Assembly: GCA_028708945.1 (NCBI GenBank)
Contig: JAQVXV010000001.1
Span: 1 to 64,000, forward strand
Origin: Bacilli bacterium
GTDB taxonomy: Bacteria > Bacillota_I > Bacilli_A > RF39 > UBA660
Direction of reading: 5' to 3'
Length of the DNA stretch: 64,000 nucleotides
In this document: piece after piece, positions 37,701-45,244 of the stretch
How the letters are laid out: every line of letters starts with the position of its first letter
Position numbering within the stretch: position 1 is the first letter of the stretch
Position numbers and translations under genes: made by a program
Notes under the pieces: generated by a model
Seen by the model: the letters and a program-made list of their open reading frames with translations, nothing else
Database searches by the model: none
What the model was told of the DNA's origin: nothing

Positions 37701-38014
37701 TTGGGAAATTATCTGATATACTGATAATATATATGCATCAAGAGTGGTTTGAAAAATTAGCGTCTTCATTAAAAATAACAGATATAAGACAATCTAAAAA
37801 CTTTGTTGAAATAATCCTTACAGAAGAACAAACAAACAAAGTAAAAGCTCAAGAACTTTTTATGAAGTTAACAGATTTTGGTAGAATGTTCAGATTGAGT
37901 ATGCGAAGAAAAAAATTAGTAATAACATTAGATATTATAAAATTAGAAAAACATTTTATATATTATTTAATAGATTTATTAGAAATAATAAAGGAAATGA
38001 TGGAGGACAATTAA
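34727..38014 (+). CDS. mfd: Transcription-repair coupling factor Mfd
   Basis: DNA translocase that removes stalled RNA polymerase and recruits UvrA. Seen: N-terminal UvrB-like damage module, CarD-type RNA-polymerase interaction domain (ENGDYVVHYTYGIGIYRG, about residue 425), Walker A CGDVGYGKTEVAF (about 570), Walker B DEEQRFG (about 675), motif VI QLRGRVGRS, and the C-terminal TRCF domain. 1095 residues, slightly shorter than B. subtilis Mfd (about 1177). Confidence 0.96.
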   Translation: MNLFENLFKFKIDSQDVVGLNDELKCIYIWNLFRNSNDSILFVVNSLYEASNFYQKLSNYTNDCLFFPMDDFLTSEALAISPELKIRRLETLKELVNSSKKIVITNLMGYLRYLPSKETFTKNKIVLKINEDYNIKDLIEKLFKLGYTKETIVNKTGDISVRGFVLDIFPTNTNNPIRIEYWGDTIESIKEFDVDNQLTINSIKEIVIYPNTEFLVDSDIDTFGLIHRSLPDYTKIVNIYNYLNGTIIINDLEQIKTSFALLQEEILNYNISINKPGNTKYMYDLTELTDEKYINFSSFDSIKENIESYKTMTVDSFTGTPEAINERLNKYLKKYKKVIICVKDQYRINKIIDFLKNDNFIISNENNVIDNKINIIIKKIEQGFIFNDLVVISENELFNKKSEKSTYKTNFKMGTKIKDITKLENGDYVVHYTYGIGIYRGIKTLNKNGLKKDYLMIEYKGKEYLYIPVENIELISKYASKEGAAPKINKLNSAEWEKTKLRVKKKVESIALELLELYAKREASEGFAFSKDDDNQFEFEREFEFNETPDQIKVLNEIKKDMEKNKPMDRLVCGDVGYGKTEVAFRAMFKAILSGKQVAFLCPTTILSSQHYTNAINRFKSFPVNIKLLNRFVPTKIKNKIITETKEGKIDLLIGTHRILSNDINFKDLGLLVIDEEQRFGVKHKEKIKKFKNNIDVLTLSATPIPRTLQLSMTGLRSLSLIETPPSNRYPIQTYVLNENSQIIKDAIYKELSRNGQVFILYNRIDNIIFKSREISQLVPEAKIAFAHGQMGKNELENIMLKFIKKEYNVLVCTTIIETGIDIPSANTLIIIDADRFGLSQLYQLRGRVGRSNKIAYCYLMYNKHKILSEIANKRLKTIREFTELGSGFSIAMRDLSIRGAGDILGSEQAGFIDTVGIELFIEMLNNEVNSLKGIKPQEKVKPNQPLIEVDTAIDDNYVLEEELKIEIHKKINQIDSYSKLIEVKKELEDRFGKLSDILIIYMHQEWFEKLASSLKITDIRQSKNFVEIILTEEQTNKVKAQELFMKLTDFGRMFRLSMRRKKLVITLDIIKLEKHFIYYLIDLLEIIKEMMEDN

Positions 38015-38015
38015 T

Positions 38016-38675
38016 ATGAAAAAATTAAGCGAAAGAATTCCAATTCCCAAATATACCTTAGGAGAAGAGATAACGAGCGCTATTACTCACGGAATAGGAG
38101 CTCTTTTTGGAGTAGCAGCTTTAGTACTTTGTACAGTATGCAGTGCCATCCACAATAATCCAACAGCAGTTGTAAGTTCAGTAATATATGGAAGCACAAT
38201 GATAATACTTTATACAATGTCAACTTTATACCATTCTTTTAAAATTAATAATGCTAAAAGAGTATTTAGAATTATTGACCATAGCAGTATTTACCTATTA
38301 ATTGCCGGAACATACACACCTTATACTTTAGTAACGTTAAAAGGTCCTGTAGGTTGGACGTTATTTGCAGTTGTTTGGACAATAGCAATTATTGGAATAA
38401 TTTTAAATTGTATAGATATTAACAAATTCAAAGTATTTTCGATTATTTCTTATTTGGCAATGGGATGGGTTGTGATTTTTGCAATAAATCCATTAATTAA
38501 AAATTTAAGTGCACCTGGCTTATGGTTATTATTAAGTGGTGGAATTGTTTATACAATTGGTGCAATATTCTATGGTATAGGAAAAAAAATAAAATATATG
38601 CATTCTATATTTCACTTATTTGTTTTAGCAGCAAGCATCCTACATTTCTTTTCGATTTTACTTTATGTAATATAA
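38016..38675 (+). CDS. Hemolysin III / PAQR-family membrane protein
   Basis: 219-residue seven-segment membrane protein of the HlyIII/PAQR family (B. subtilis YqfA/YplQ type). Seen: EEITSAITHGIGALFG near the N-terminus, STLYHSF, DHSSIYLLIAGTYTP and the C-terminal MHSIFHLFVLAASILHF; the histidines and aspartate in these motifs form the metal site. Biological role in bacteria is unclear, with links to membrane lipid homeostasis. One base after mfd, so likely co-transcribed. Confidence 0.9.
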   Translation: MKKLSERIPIPKYTLGEEITSAITHGIGALFGVAALVLCTVCSAIHNNPTAVVSSVIYGSTMIILYTMSTLYHSFKINNAKRVFRIIDHSSIYLLIAGTYTPYTLVTLKGPVGWTLFAVVWTIAIIGIILNCIDINKFKVFSIISYLAMGWVVIFAINPLIKNLSAPGLWLLLSGGIVYTIGAIFYGIGKKIKYMHSIFHLFVLAASILHFFSILLYVI

Positions 38676-38712
38676 AAAAACCTTTGAATTTATTTCATAA
38701 GGTCTTTTTTTT
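38674..38712. terminator. Bidirectional terminator between the HlyIII gene and ppa
   Basis: An A-run with CCTT (38681-38684) pairs with AAGG (38699-38702) and the following T-run, with the ppa stop codon (38695-38697) in the loop. The stem is weak in GC but extends through A/T pairs. Confidence 0.6.
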
Positions 38713-39186
38713 ATAATTATCTTTAGTAATTTCAATTAATCTAAGGGTTTCTTCTTTACCATGGAAGCCTTTAACAATGACTTCAATTTTTTGTAATACT
38801 TTATATGTTGCAAAAAAATTTTTAATTTCTAATAATTGGTGTTCTGGAATGTCTTCTAAATTATTTATATGGTTGTATCTAGGATCAACATTACTAACAG
38901 CAATTACCTTTTGATCCTTAAAGCCTTTATCGATAACTTCTAAATGACCTACAATTCGAGCTGAAACAAGACAACCAGGAAAAGTTGTTTCACTCGCAAA
39001 CACTAATATATCTAAAGGATCTCCATCTTCTGCTAAGGTATCTTCAATATATCCGTATTCAGCAGGGTAATTCATTGAAGAATATAGTACACGATCCAAT
39101 TTTATTTTATTTTTAGATTTATCAATTTCATATTTATTTCGTGAACCAGCAGGTATTTCTATTATTGCATCTACAATGTTATTCAT
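38695..39186 (-). CDS. ppa: Inorganic pyrophosphatase (family I)
   Basis: Soluble pyrophosphatase that pulls biosynthetic reactions forward. Seen: EYGYIEDTLAEDGDPLDILVF, the family I signature with its metal-binding aspartates, then KVIAVSNVDPRY. 163 residues. One of only two genes on the right arm side against replication direction. Most Bacilli use the family II (DHH) enzyme, so a family I enzyme is of mild taxonomic note. AGGAGG precedes the start. Confidence 0.93.
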   Translation of the reverse strand: MNNIVDAIIEIPAGSRNKYEIDKSKNKIKLDRVLYSSMNYPAEYGYIEDTLAEDGDPLDILVFASETTFPGCLVSARIVGHLEVIDKGFKDQKVIAVSNVDPRYNHINNLEDIPEHQLLEIKNFFATYKVLQKIEVIVKGFHGKEETLRLIEITKDNYKKKTL

Positions 39187-39266
39187 AATTCACCTCCTAA
39201 TTATTATATCATATAGAGTATAATTAATCGTAAAAAAGACAAAATAATTTTAGAAAGTGAGGATTT

Positions 39267-39797
39267 ATGAGAGCAACAGGAGTAATAAGAAGGATAGATG
39301 AATTAGGTCGAATTGTAATTCCAAAGGAAATCCGAAAAAATCTTCGAATAGGTAATGGTGTATCATTAGAAATATTTGTAACAAATGACGAAATTGTCTT
39401 AAAAAAACATTCGCCGTTAAAAAATCAAATAGATATATCACAAAGTATAGCGGATATTTTATATAGTAGTTTAAATCATAGTATCATAATTACCGATTTA
39501 TCAACTATAATAGCAGTATCAGGACCATTGAAAAAGGATTACATTAATAAAGATATAAGTGCTGATATTGAAGAATCTATAAAAAGAAGAGAAAAAATAT
39601 TAGAAAATTATCAAAAAGATTTAAAGATAATTGAAGGCAAAATTGAAACTTGCTCATATGCTATATCGACAATAGTATCTAATAGTGATGCTGTTGGGAC
39701 AATAATAGTTTTTGACGAATTAGAAAAAATAAACGATATAGATTACAAAATAATAAATATTGTTTCTAATTTTATTGGAAAATATCTTGAAGATTAA
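39267..39797 (+). CDS. spoVT: Stage V sporulation protein T (SpoVT)
   Basis: AbrB-type transcription factor with a sensing domain, modulating the sigma-G regulon in the forespore. Seen: swapped-hairpin DNA-binding domain MRATGVIRRIDELGRIVIPKEIR (first 50 residues), then a GAF-like domain with DILYSSLNHSIIITD and VSGPLKKDYINK, closely following B. subtilis SpoVT (DALYDSLGHSVLICD, VSGSSKKDYLNK). 176 residues against 178. It lies after mfd as in B. subtilis, separated by the HlyIII gene and ppa. Confidence 0.93.
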   Translation: MRATGVIRRIDELGRIVIPKEIRKNLRIGNGVSLEIFVTNDEIVLKKHSPLKNQIDISQSIADILYSSLNHSIIITDLSTIIAVSGPLKKDYINKDISADIEESIKRREKILENYQKDLKIIEGKIETCSYAISTIVSNSDAVGTIIVFDELEKINDIDYKIINIVSNFIGKYLED

Positions 39798-39821
39798 AAA
39801 AAACTATGTTATAATCTTTTG

Positions 39822-40035
39822 CATAACACAAAAACTGTGATGGAAAGAAAATAACGAAACTTACGTAGAGATTCTAGGGCTGGTGAAACTAGAAAAAGAT
39901 AGTTATCTAAATGATTCCTGAGTTGTTTATTAAATAAACCGTAATATATGCGTTAAATTATTGAGTGTATAATTATATTATAAATTAAGGTGGTACCGCG
40001 ATATTTCGTCCTTATAGGATGGAATATTTTTTTTG
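39822..40035 (+). promoter_or_regulatory. T-box riboswitch (methionine specifier) upstream of metG
   Basis: Leader that senses uncharged tRNA-Met. Seen: extended -10 TGTTATAAT (39807-39815) just upstream; stem I landmarks AGAGA and GGGCTGGTGAAA; an ATG specifier at 39911-39913 in the context TAAATGATTCC; the universal T-box AAGGTGGTACCGCG (39987-40000); and a terminator hairpin (40001-40034) with T8. It fits the downstream methionyl-tRNA synthetase gene. The specifier codon was assigned by position and context without folding software. Confidence 0.92.
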
Positions 40036-40052
40036 TAGAAAGAAGGTAAATT

Positions 40053-41582
40053 ATGGAAAAATATTATATATCAACTGCAATTGCGTATGCTTCTGCTAAA
40101 CCTCATATTGGTAATACTTATGAGATTGTTTTAGCGGACGCCATCGCACGTTATAAGAGATTAAAAGGGTATGACGTATATTTTCAAACAGGTACAGATG
40201 AACATGGTCAAAAAATAGAAGAGAAGGCAAAAGCAGAAAATAAAAACCCACAAGAATATGTAAATGAAAAAACAGCGGAAGTTAAAAGAATATGGGACAT
40301 TATGAATACTAGTTATGATAAATTTGTAAGAACAACTGATTCAAAACATAAAGAAGTAGTTAATAAAATATTTAAAAAACTATATGAGCAAGGAGATATC
40401 TATAAAGGAAGATACGAAGGTTTATATTGTATTCCTTGTGAAACCTTCTTTACTGAATCCCAATTAATAGATGGTAAATGCCCAGATTGTGCTAGAGAAG
40501 TACAAAGTGCTAGTGAGGAAGCTTACTTTTTAAAATTAGGGAAATATGCTAAAAAATTAGAAGAATATATTGAAGAAAATCCCAAATTCATTGAACCAGA
40601 AAGTAGAAAAAATGAAATAGTGAATAATTTTATTAAACCAGGTATTCAAGATTTGTGTGTTTCTAGAACATCATTTAAATGGGGAGTTCCTGTATCTTTT
40701 GATGATAAACATGTTGTCTATGTTTGGATAGACGCTCTAAGCAACTATATAACGTTTTTAGGTTATGATCCTGAATTAGAGCAAAGTGAAATGTTTAAAA
40801 AATATTGGCCTGCTGATGTTCATTTAATTGGTAAAGATATATTAAGATTCCATACAATATATTGGCCAATAATGTTAATGGCTTTAGGACTTGAATTACC
40901 AAAAAAAATATTTGGGCATCCTTGGTTATTATTCGGGGATGATAAAATGAGTAAAAGTAAAGGGAATATTGTATATGCAGATGACTTAGTTGAAGAGTTT
41001 GGGGTAGATGCTGTTAGATATTATCTTTTACATGAAATGCCATTTGCAAGTGACGGAACATTTACTCGTCAATTGCTTATTGAAAGAATTAATTCGGATT
41101 TAGCAAACATTTTAGGAAACTTAGTAAATCGTACAATAGCAATGCAAAAGAAATACTTTGATGGGATAGTTACAAATCCTAAAGTATATGAAGAAATTGA
41201 TAACGATTTAATAAAAACAGCAAAAGAACTACCTATTAAAATTGAAGAAAAAATGGAAAAACTAAAAATAGTTGATGTAATAGAACAAATTATTGATTTA
41301 TATCGTAAATGTAATAAATATATTGATGAAACAACTCCTTGGATTTTAGCAAAAGATCCATTAAAACAAGAGCGATTACAAACTGTTTTATATAATTTGT
41401 TAGAATCGATAAGAGTAGGAGCGGTATTATTACAACCTTATTTACCTGAAACAGCAGAAGAAATATTTAGACAATTAAATACAGATGTAAAAACAATTGA
41501 ATCAATCAGTAGCTTTGATGGCTTAAAAGAAGGAATTGTTTTAAATGACCCAAAACCACTATTTTTAAGAATAGAAAAATAG
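40053..41582 (+). CDS. metG: Methionyl-tRNA synthetase
   Basis: Class I aminoacyl-tRNA synthetase. Seen: HIGH motif as KPHIGNTYE, zinc knuckle CIPCETFF...CPDC, TSFKWGVPV, and KMSKS as DDKMSKSKG. 509 residues, so it lacks the C-terminal tRNA-binding OB domain present in the 664-residue B. subtilis enzyme. Regulated by the T-box leader directly upstream; AAGAAGG is the ribosome site. Followed by a hairpin and an unrelated small gene. Confidence 0.95.
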   Translation: MEKYYISTAIAYASAKPHIGNTYEIVLADAIARYKRLKGYDVYFQTGTDEHGQKIEEKAKAENKNPQEYVNEKTAEVKRIWDIMNTSYDKFVRTTDSKHKEVVNKIFKKLYEQGDIYKGRYEGLYCIPCETFFTESQLIDGKCPDCAREVQSASEEAYFLKLGKYAKKLEEYIEENPKFIEPESRKNEIVNNFIKPGIQDLCVSRTSFKWGVPVSFDDKHVVYVWIDALSNYITFLGYDPELEQSEMFKKYWPADVHLIGKDILRFHTIYWPIMLMALGLELPKKIFGHPWLLFGDDKMSKSKGNIVYADDLVEEFGVDAVRYYLLHEMPFASDGTFTRQLLIERINSDLANILGNLVNRTIAMQKKYFDGIVTNPKVYEEIDNDLIKTAKELPIKIEEKMEKLKIVDVIEQIIDLYRKCNKYIDETTPWILAKDPLKQERLQTVLYNLLESIRVGAVLLQPYLPETAEEIFRQLNTDVKTIESISSFDGLKEGIVLNDPKPLFLRIEK

Positions 41583-41626
41583 CAGATATGTAAATTGTTG
41601 TAAAATGTCGCTTACTAATTTTAAAA

Positions 41627-41655
41627 AACACTTTTCAAATAAATTATAAAGTGTT
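41627..41655 (+). promoter_or_regulatory. Perfect 8-bp inverted repeat overlapping a promoter
   Basis: AACACTTT (41627-41634) and AAAGTGTT (41648-41655) with 13 bases between. The right arm runs into TGTTATACT, a -10-like sequence for the small gene at 41694. It could be an operator or the metG terminator lacking a T-run. Confidence 0.4.
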
Positions 41656-41693
41656 ATACTACGTTTGTTGTAAAAATATTATTAGGTGATGAA

Positions 41694-41852
41694 ATGAATA
41701 GTAATAAGAAAATATTACAAAAGTTAACGGTAATAACAACGGCATTAGGAATATTAATGATCTGTAATATCTTTGTATCCAAACAAAACATTGATTATTG
41801 CTACTTAGGAATAATAACTTTTTTCGGTATAAAGTTAGTTTTTAAAAAATAA
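41694..41852 (+). CDS. Small two-TM membrane protein, unknown function
   Basis: 52 codons. Two hydrophobic stretches (about residues 11-28 and 36-48) with lysine-rich ends (MNSNKKILQK and KLVFKK), suggesting a hairpin in the membrane with both ends inside. TTAGGTGATGAA gives a good ribosome site five bases before the ATG, and a -10-like element lies upstream. I do not recognise a family. The start signals and the clean frame support a real gene. Confidence 0.6.
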   Translation: MNSNKKILQKLTVITTALGILMICNIFVSKQNIDYCYLGIITFFGIKLVFKK

Positions 41853-41906
41853 ATCTGTTTAGTGAAAAATTATACTAATTATGGTATAATTTTTTTGGTG
41901 ATTTAA

Positions 41907-42659
41907 ATGGTTGATACACATTGTCATTTATTTAAAGAATATTATGACAACATTGATGAAATAGTATCTAATATGAAAGATAACTATATGATTGTGAGTG
42001 GAAACGATGATGAAAGTAACAAAGAAGTAATGGAATTAATAGAAAAATATCCTAATGTATTTGGAACAATTGGAATCCATCCTTCTTCAGTTGATAATAT
42101 AAGTAAAAAAGACTTAGATTTTATAGAAAAAAACATTTCCCATCCTAAAATAGTTGCTATAGGAGAAGTTGGACTAGATTATCATTATGGCAAAAATAAT
42201 ATTGAAAAACAAAAGGAAATTTTTCTAAAACAAATAAAAATTGCTAAAGACAATAAAAAAACAATTTTAATTCATAGTCGTGATTCAATAGAAGATACAT
42301 ATAATATATTAAAAGAAAATATCAACAAAGAGAAAATCATCTTACATTGTTATAGTTCAAGTTATGAAATGGCAAAAAGGTTTTTAGAGTTTAATGTAAT
42401 GTTTGGAATAGGCGGAGTATTAACCTTTAAAAATAGCAAAACATTAAAAGAAGTGGTTGAAAAGATAGATATTGAATATCTTTTATTAGAAACAGATAGT
42501 CCTTATCTATCGCCAGAACCTTTAAGGGGATTAAGAAATCAACCAATCAATATAACTTTAGTAGCGCAAAAAATAGCCGATTTAAAAAATATATCATTAG
42601 AAGAAGTATTAAAAACAACGACTGACAACGCAAAGAGTCAATTTGACTTGAATATATAA
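41907..42659 (+). CDS. tatD: TatD-family metal-dependent DNase (YabD)
   Basis: TIM-barrel hydrolase of the TatD family, implicated in DNA repair and 3'-end nuclease activity. Seen: metal ligands in DTHCHL, GEVGLDYHY, a His in ILIHSRDS, HCYSS, and the closing ETDSPYLSPEPLRG. 250 residues. It precedes the YabE-like gene as in B. subtilis, where yabD-yabE follow metS; the metG-tatD-yabE order is conserved here too. Confidence 0.93.
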   Translation: MVDTHCHLFKEYYDNIDEIVSNMKDNYMIVSGNDDESNKEVMELIEKYPNVFGTIGIHPSSVDNISKKDLDFIEKNISHPKIVAIGEVGLDYHYGKNNIEKQKEIFLKQIKIAKDNKKTILIHSRDSIEDTYNILKENINKEKIILHCYSSSYEMAKRFLEFNVMFGIGGVLTFKNSKTLKEVVEKIDIEYLLLETDSPYLSPEPLRGLRNQPINITLVAQKIADLKNISLEEVLKTTTDNAKSQFDLNI

Positions 42660-42695
42660 TTATGCTAAAATTTTGGTGTAGGTAAGGTGGATTTA

Positions 42696-43379
42696 ATGAA
42701 TATAAACTTACTGCAAATAATAACAAAGTTCATTGAAATTGTCTTAGTTAGTTTCATAGCAACAACAAGTGATGTAACAGTAAAAAACTATGAAATCATC
42801 GACACTTTTGGAACTCGTGAAAATGCAGTTAATTCAATAATTGAATACGAAACCCTAAAAAAATATAGTTCAAGCGTACCTGTAGATGTAGTTAATACAT
42901 TAGTAAAAGGGGAAAATGGACTAATGATAATCCAAAATGGAGAAGAAAAAATATTAAAAGATAAAACAGACGAAATCATTCAAGTAGGAACCGGAAAAAA
43001 AGGAAAATTTACAGGAACTTTAACTGAATATGGTCCTGATTGTAAAACTTGTGACGGTAGAGGAATTACTTATTGTCCAACGAAGACAAACGAATGGCAC
43101 AACCTTATAAAAGATGGTATTTATTACAATGATGATCAATTTGGAGAATTAAGAATACTTGCCGCTGATCATCGCCAATTTCCTTGTGGAACAATCATCG
43201 AAATAAGAAACAGTGATTTTGAAAGTACACTAGGAATAGTATTAGATACCGGATACGGAATGCAAAAAGCATACAAAGAAGGTTGGATTTTAATTGATAT
43301 GGCAATTCCAACTGAAAAGAAAATAACTTTTGGAATAAACAAAACCACAATTTTCAATGTAAGAAGATGGGGATGGTAA
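42696..43379 (+). CDS. 3D-domain cell-wall protein, YabE-like
   Basis: 227-residue secreted or membrane-anchored protein: hydrophobic N-terminus (about 4-24), a G5-like stretch (VKGENGLMIIQNGEEK ... IIQVGT), then a C-terminal 3D domain with aspartates in ILAADHRQFPCGTIIEI, LDTGYGM and ILIDMAI. Such domains act as lytic transglycosylases in resuscitation-promoting/YabE-type proteins. Between them a CKTCDGRG and CPTK pair forms an unusual cysteine cluster. ATG 42696 follows AAGGTGG; GTG 42687 is inside it. Shorter than B. subtilis YabE (about 437), lacking most DUF348 repeats. Confidence 0.82.
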   Translation: MNINLLQIITKFIEIVLVSFIATTSDVTVKNYEIIDTFGTRENAVNSIIEYETLKKYSSSVPVDVVNTLVKGENGLMIIQNGEEKILKDKTDEIIQVGTGKKGKFTGTLTEYGPDCKTCDGRGITYCPTKTNEWHNLIKDGIYYNDDQFGELRILAADHRQFPCGTIIEIRNSDFESTLGIVLDTGYGMQKAYKEGWILIDMAIPTEKKITFGINKTTIFNVRRWGW

Positions 43380-43405
43380 AAAAATCTATAATTAGATTTT
43401 TTTTT
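43377..43405 (+). terminator. Terminator after the YabE-like gene
   Basis: AAAAATCTA, loop TAAT, TAGATTTTTTTTT, starting at the stop codon. The rplI promoter with TATAAT (43420-43425) follows. Confidence 0.8.
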
Positions 43406-43448
43406 AATCGTTTTTATAGTATAATATAGTTAGTTATGGAGGTTTTTT

Positions 43449-43895
43449 ATGAAAGTAATATTTATTAAAGATTTAAAAAATCAAGGTAAAAAAGGAGAAG
43501 TTAAAGAAGTAAAAGACGGATACGCTATGAATTTCTTAATAAAAAGTGGTTATGCTTTGATAGCAAATGAACAGAATTTAAGAAATTTAGAAAGAGAAAA
43601 TAAAAACAAATTAGAAGAGAATATACAAAAAACAAAAGAGGCTAACCAAATCAAATCAGAAATTGAAAAAATTACAGTAACATTTAAGGTTAAAACTGGT
43701 AAAGAAGATCAATTGTTTGGAAGTATTAGTTCAAAACAAATTGAGAAAGAACTTTTGAATAAAGGTTATAAAATAGATAAAAAATCAATTATAATCAAAG
43801 AACCAATAACTTCGTTAGGATTCCATAATGTTGAGATCGAATTGTATAAAAAAATAAAAGCAAAATTAAAAGTAGAAGTAGTAAAAGAAGGCTAG
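43449..43895 (+). CDS. rplI: 50S ribosomal protein L9
   Basis: Large-subunit protein at the base of the L1 stalk. Seen: N-terminal [18 protein letters not shown], the L9 signature [13 protein letters not shown], a long connecting helix (about 40-75) and C-terminal domain. 148 residues. GGAGG precedes the ATG. Followed by dnaB eight bases later, the classical rplI-dnaB (dnaC in Bacillus) pair. Confidence 0.96.
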   Translation: MKVIFIKDLKNQGKKGEVKEVKDGYAMNFLIKSGYALIANEQNLRNLERENKNKLEENIQKTKEANQIKSEIEKITVTFKVKTGKEDQLFGSISSKQIEKELLNKGYKIDKKSIIIKEPITSLGFHNVEIELYKKIKAKLKVEVVKEG

Positions 43896-43903
43896 GTGAT
43901 TTT

Positions 43904-45244
43904 ATGGCAGAAAAAATAATGCCTCATAGTATAGATGCCGAAAAAGCAGTATTATGTTCAATGTTTTTGACTAAATATGCTCTTCAATTAAGTGTTGAAG
44001 GATTAGAAGAAGAATTGTTTTATTTTGATAAAAATGCTAAAATTTTTCATGTGATAAAAAAATTATATGAAAAAGGATCTGCTATAGATGTAACAACTGT
44101 AACAGCAGCATTAGAAAAACAAAAATGGCTTAATAGTGTAGGTGGAATAGAATATATTACTGAAATTATCACCACAACAGCGACAGCCGCTAATGTTGAA
44201 GAATATATAAAGATCGTATATGAAAAAGCAGTTTTAAGAAAATTAATAGATGAAGGAACTAGAATTGTAACTGATGCATATTCTTCATCAGATAATATTG
44301 ACGATGTATTAGATGGTGCAGAACAAAGGATTTTAAACGTTGTAAAAAATAGAAGAGGTTCTGAATTTAAAAAAATTCAGCAAGTAATTGAAAAAGTTCA
44401 TAGAGATTTAGAACAATTATCGAAAACTAAAGGAGAAATTACAGGATTAGCAACAGGCTACAGTGATTTAGATAGAATAACGACAGGATTACATCAAAAT
44501 GAATTAATCATTATAGCTGCCCGTCCTGGAGTTGGAAAAACAGCCTTTGCATTAAATGTAGCAATGAATGCTGCTAGAAAAGGCGATAAAACAGTAGCGT
44601 TTTTCACTCTAGAGATGTCAGCAGAACAACTTTTAATGAGGATGTTTGCAACAGAAGGTAAATTAGATTTAACGAAACTAAAAAGAGGAAGTTTAGAAAA
44701 TCAAGATTGGCGTAAAGTAGAAGAGGCAATGATTAAATTAGGTGAAATGAACGTTTTTATAGATGATACAGCTGGTATCAGTGTAGGAGAAATTCGTGCT
44801 AAGTGTCGTAAACTAGCATCATCACCAAATGGATTAGATTTAATTGTAATTGACTATTTAACTATCATTCAAGGAAGTAGTAAGTATTCTGGAAACAGAC
44901 AACAAGAAGTATCAGAAATATCAAGATCATTAAAAACAATGGCTTTAGAACTTGGAGTTCCTGTAATTGCTTTAGCACAATTATCAAGAAATGTTGAAGG
45001 AAGAAAAGATCAAAGACCAATTTTAAGTGATTTAAGAGAATCTGGAGCAATAGAACAAGACGCTGATATAGTTTCTTTCTTATATCGCGAAGATTATGGA
45101 AAATATGAGGAAACACCTGATAGTGATGTTGAATTAATAATTGCTAAACACCGTAATGGACCTACAGGAACAATAGATTTATTGTTTCAAAAAAATATTT
45201 GTAAGTTTACAAGTGTTCAAAAAAAAGAAAAAGGTGACAAATGA
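43904..45244 (+). CDS. dnaB: Replicative DNA helicase DnaB
   Basis: Hexameric fork helicase (named DnaC in B. subtilis). Seen: N-terminal MPHSIDAEKAVLCSM, RecA-like core with Walker A ARPGVGKTAFALN, FFTLEMSAEQL, Walker B LIVIDYL, and the SDLRESGAIEQDAD motif. 446 residues. The end overlaps the following gene by 4 bases. Confidence 0.96.
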   Translation: MAEKIMPHSIDAEKAVLCSMFLTKYALQLSVEGLEEELFYFDKNAKIFHVIKKLYEKGSAIDVTTVTAALEKQKWLNSVGGIEYITEIITTTATAANVEEYIKIVYEKAVLRKLIDEGTRIVTDAYSSSDNIDDVLDGAEQRILNVVKNRRGSEFKKIQQVIEKVHRDLEQLSKTKGEITGLATGYSDLDRITTGLHQNELIIIAARPGVGKTAFALNVAMNAARKGDKTVAFFTLEMSAEQLLMRMFATEGKLDLTKLKRGSLENQDWRKVEEAMIKLGEMNVFIDDTAGISVGEIRAKCRKLASSPNGLDLIVIDYLTIIQGSSKYSGNRQQEVSEISRSLKTMALELGVPVIALAQLSRNVEGRKDQRPILSDLRESGAIEQDADIVSFLYREDYGKYEETPDSDVELIIAKHRNGPTGTIDLLFQKNICKFTSVQKKEKGDK

